Origin: Methylomonas lenta
GTDB taxonomy: Bacteria; Pseudomonadota; Gammaproteobacteria; Methylococcales; Methylomonadaceae
Reading direction: 5' to 3'
Assembly: GCF_001644015.1 (NCBI RefSeq)
Contig: NZ_LUUI01000114.1
Location: forward strand, 1-64,000
Length of the DNA: 64,000 nt
Shown here: one piece after another, positions 63,704-64,000 of the stretch
Layout: each line of letters begins with the position of its first letter
How positions within the stretch are numbered: the first letter of the stretch is position 1
Program-made: the position numbers and the translations under genes
Notes under the pieces: generated by a model
Databases searched by the model: none
Seen by the model: the letters and a program-made list of their open reading frames with translations, nothing else
What the model was told of the DNA's origin: nothing

Positions 63704-64000
63704 TTAACTAAACAAGCGTTTCAGATATAAGCCTGTATGTGATGCATCATGCTGGGTGATTTCTCGTGGCGTGCCTTCCGCAACCAATGTGCCGCCGCCA
63801 TTGCCGCCTTCCGGCCCTATATCCACCACCCAGTCAGCAGTTTTGATGACATCCAAATTGTGCTCGATAATGATGACAGTGTTCCCATGGTCGCGCAACG
63901 TATGTAAAACAGACAGCAATTGTTTGATGTCATGAAAGTGCAGACCGGTGGTCGGTTCGTCCAGTATGTATAACGTTTTACCGGTGTCGCGTTTGGATAA
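63704..64000 (-). CDS. uvrA: Excinuclease ABC subunit A, 3' end (partial)
   Basis: The frame runs off the window end. The visible 98 codons show [20 protein letters not shown] (Walker B and D-loop of the second ATPase domain), [20 protein letters not shown] (H-loop), [17 protein letters not shown] and a C-terminal [11 protein letters not shown]. These are diagnostic of UvrA, which scans DNA for lesions with UvrB. The remaining 800-plus residues lie beyond position 64000. Confidence 0.95.
   Translation of the reverse strand, partial: LSKRDTGKTLYILDEPTTGLHFHDIKQLLSVLHTLRDHGNTVIIIEHNLDVIKTADWVVDIGPEGGNGGGTLVAEGTPREITQHDASHTGLYLKRLFS

Noticed and set aside
1-64000. CRISPR arrays, rRNA and tRNA genes
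   Set aside because: No regularly spaced repeats, no rRNA stretches and no cloverleaf with TTCRANYC box were noticed by eye; a covariance-model scan was not possible.

Overview
The window reads as a chromosomal segment of a gammaproteobacterium. The order yceF/yceD/rpmF/plsX/fabH/fabD/fabG, together with aroQ-accB-accC-prmA, parC, purT, dusA, folE and hemH, is typical of that class. Two PEP-CTERM/VP-CTERM surface proteins, a PrsT-like TPR protein, a STAS-MlaE fusion and a duplicated-domain DsbD fit an environmental Methylococcales-type bacterium (Methylomonas/Methylobacter relatives). That genus-level placement is inference: no methane-oxidation gene is present.

Layout. Positions 1-5.4 kb are a decayed accessory zone: an IS110-family transposase relic in three frames, a secreted DUF1579-like protein overlapping a large membrane protein, a long inverted repeat, a DUF6494 gene, a cold-shock gene killed by two in-frame stops, DUF3820, and a truncated flavin reductase abutting a topoisomerase-type zinc ribbon relic. 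Positions 5.5-8.2 kb hold two coupled GTPases (DUF697 type and COG3596 type). Positions 8.3-18 kb hold a VIT-family metal transporter, cytochrome b561, a membrane LuxR-type protein, a KfrA-like coiled-coil protein, two small possible cassette genes flanking an attC-like palindrome, an MFS/BT1-like carrier, a 52-codon ORF coupled to an alpha/beta hydrolase, an MscS fragment and a GC-rich DUF1254 lipoprotein. Positions 18.2-24.6 kb are a complete TetR-controlled RND efflux operon with a palindromic operator.

Positions 24.7-43.7 kb mix surface genes (glycosyltransferase coupled to a VP-CTERM protein, a PEP-CTERM protein, PrsT) with housekeeping genes (uvrD, fxsA, cutA-dsbD-tlpA, aroQ-accBC, prmA, rlmI-like) and a small Cys-rich protein coupled to a Cys/His-rich membrane protein. 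Positions 43.9-64 kb are mostly core: parC, an MCE lipid-transport operon, dusA, folE-hemH, a membrane-embedded MutS-like ATPase coupled to purT, a lytic transglycosylase, an HDOD protein, the yceD-rpmF-plsX-fabHDG lipid cluster, a diguanylate cyclase and the 3' end of uvrA.

The most notable signals are: a near-identical 21-bp motif (18/21) upstream of both CTERM surface-protein genes; the Cys-rich pair at 38.3-39.0 kb; the GTPase pair; the membrane MutS-like protein; the cold-shock pseudogene; and two short genes (38265-38441 and 14954-15112) coupled to larger neighbours by ATGA overlaps. No rRNA, tRNA or CRISPR array was seen.
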